Positions 5,468 to 5,605 of a stretch of DNA of 5,605 nucleotides are shown piece after piece; position 1 is the stretch's first letter; every line of letters starts with the position of its first letter. The DNA is from DASUPK01 sp035456265 (GTDB lineage: Bacteria > Actinomycetota > Thermoleophilia > Solirubrobacterales > 70-9), in assembly GCA_035456265.1 (NCBI GenBank), contig DATIDP010000005.1, forward strand, positions 1-5,605. Direction: 5' to 3'. A model generated the notes under the pieces. It did not search any database. It had not been told where the DNA came from and saw only the letters and a program-made list of their open reading frames with translations. Both the position numbers and the translations under genes were made by a program.

Positions 5468-5605
5468 CCAGCGTCCACCGGCTCCGAGAGCCACTCGCTC
5501 ACGGCCTCCTGGACCCGAAATGCCGCCGTCTCGACCGCCTGTGCCACGGAAGGCGAGAGCCCTTCCTCGAGTTCGTCTACCTCGGCCGGCTGGCAGCCCA
5601 CGATG
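5464..5605 (-). CDS. Probable [NiFe]-hydrogenase maturation protease, C-terminal fragment
   Basis: Only the last 46 codons are present; the start lies beyond the right edge. The readable tail contains IVGCQPAEVDELEEGLSPSV followed by an amphipathic Ala/Val-rich helix. The pattern of a Gly-Cys-x-Pro turn, acidic residues, G-L-S-P-x-V and a final helix is what I recall for the end of the HyaD/HybD/HycI endopeptidases, which cleave the C-terminal extension of the [NiFe]-hydrogenase large subunit after nickel insertion. The catalytic nickel-sensing Glu, Asp and His lie in the missing part and cannot be checked. HypA and HypB in the same operon support the call. The stop codon overlaps the ATG of the next gene (ATGA), which points to translational coupling. 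The fragment is short, so the family rests on one motif plus context. Confidence 0.75.
   Translation of the reverse strand, partial: IVGCQPAEVDELEEGLSPSVAQAVETAAFRVQEAVSEWLSEPVDAG

Overview
The window is a compact, GC-rich, bacterial gene cluster in which every supported gene reads on the minus strand, so the genetic order runs from position 5605 down to 1. The strong G/C bias at third positions, the frequent GTG starts and the Ala/Arg-rich proteins suggest a high-GC bacterium. An actinobacterium is my first guess, but nothing here fixes the phylum. No rRNA, tRNA, CRISPR array, insertion sequence or clear factor-independent terminator is visible.

In transcription order the genes are: (1) the last 46 codons of a probable [NiFe]-hydrogenase maturation protease (HyaD/HycI-type tail); (2) a MoxR/CoxD-like AAA+ ATPase; (3) a CoxE-like von Willebrand factor A (VWA) protein with an intact MIDAS; (4) a CooC-type nickel-chaperone ATPase with the CxC metal motif; (5) a small winged-helix protein with a Cys/His-rich tail; (6) a PadR-family regulator; (7) HypA; (8) HypB; (9) a second, shorter CooC-like ATPase without the CxC motif; (10) the first 12 codons of an unknown protein that runs off the left edge.

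Neighbouring genes overlap by 4, 4, 8, 11, 19 and 34 nt or are separated by 14, 31 and 51 nt. This is the layout of one translationally coupled operon whose promoter lies beyond position 5605. No gap reaches 300 nt.

The common theme is nickel-enzyme assembly, most likely for a [NiFe]-hydrogenase. HypA and HypB deliver nickel, the protease trims the large subunit after metal insertion, and the CooC-type ATPases are nickel-handling NTPases best known from CO dehydrogenase. The MoxR/VWA pair resembles CoxD/CoxE, which serve the Mo/Cu CO dehydrogenase. Finding Hyp, Coo and Cox-type accessory modules interleaved with two small regulators, one with a possible metal-binding tail, is the most interesting feature. 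The structural subunits and HypC, D, E and F are not in the window, so the exact client enzyme is inferred.
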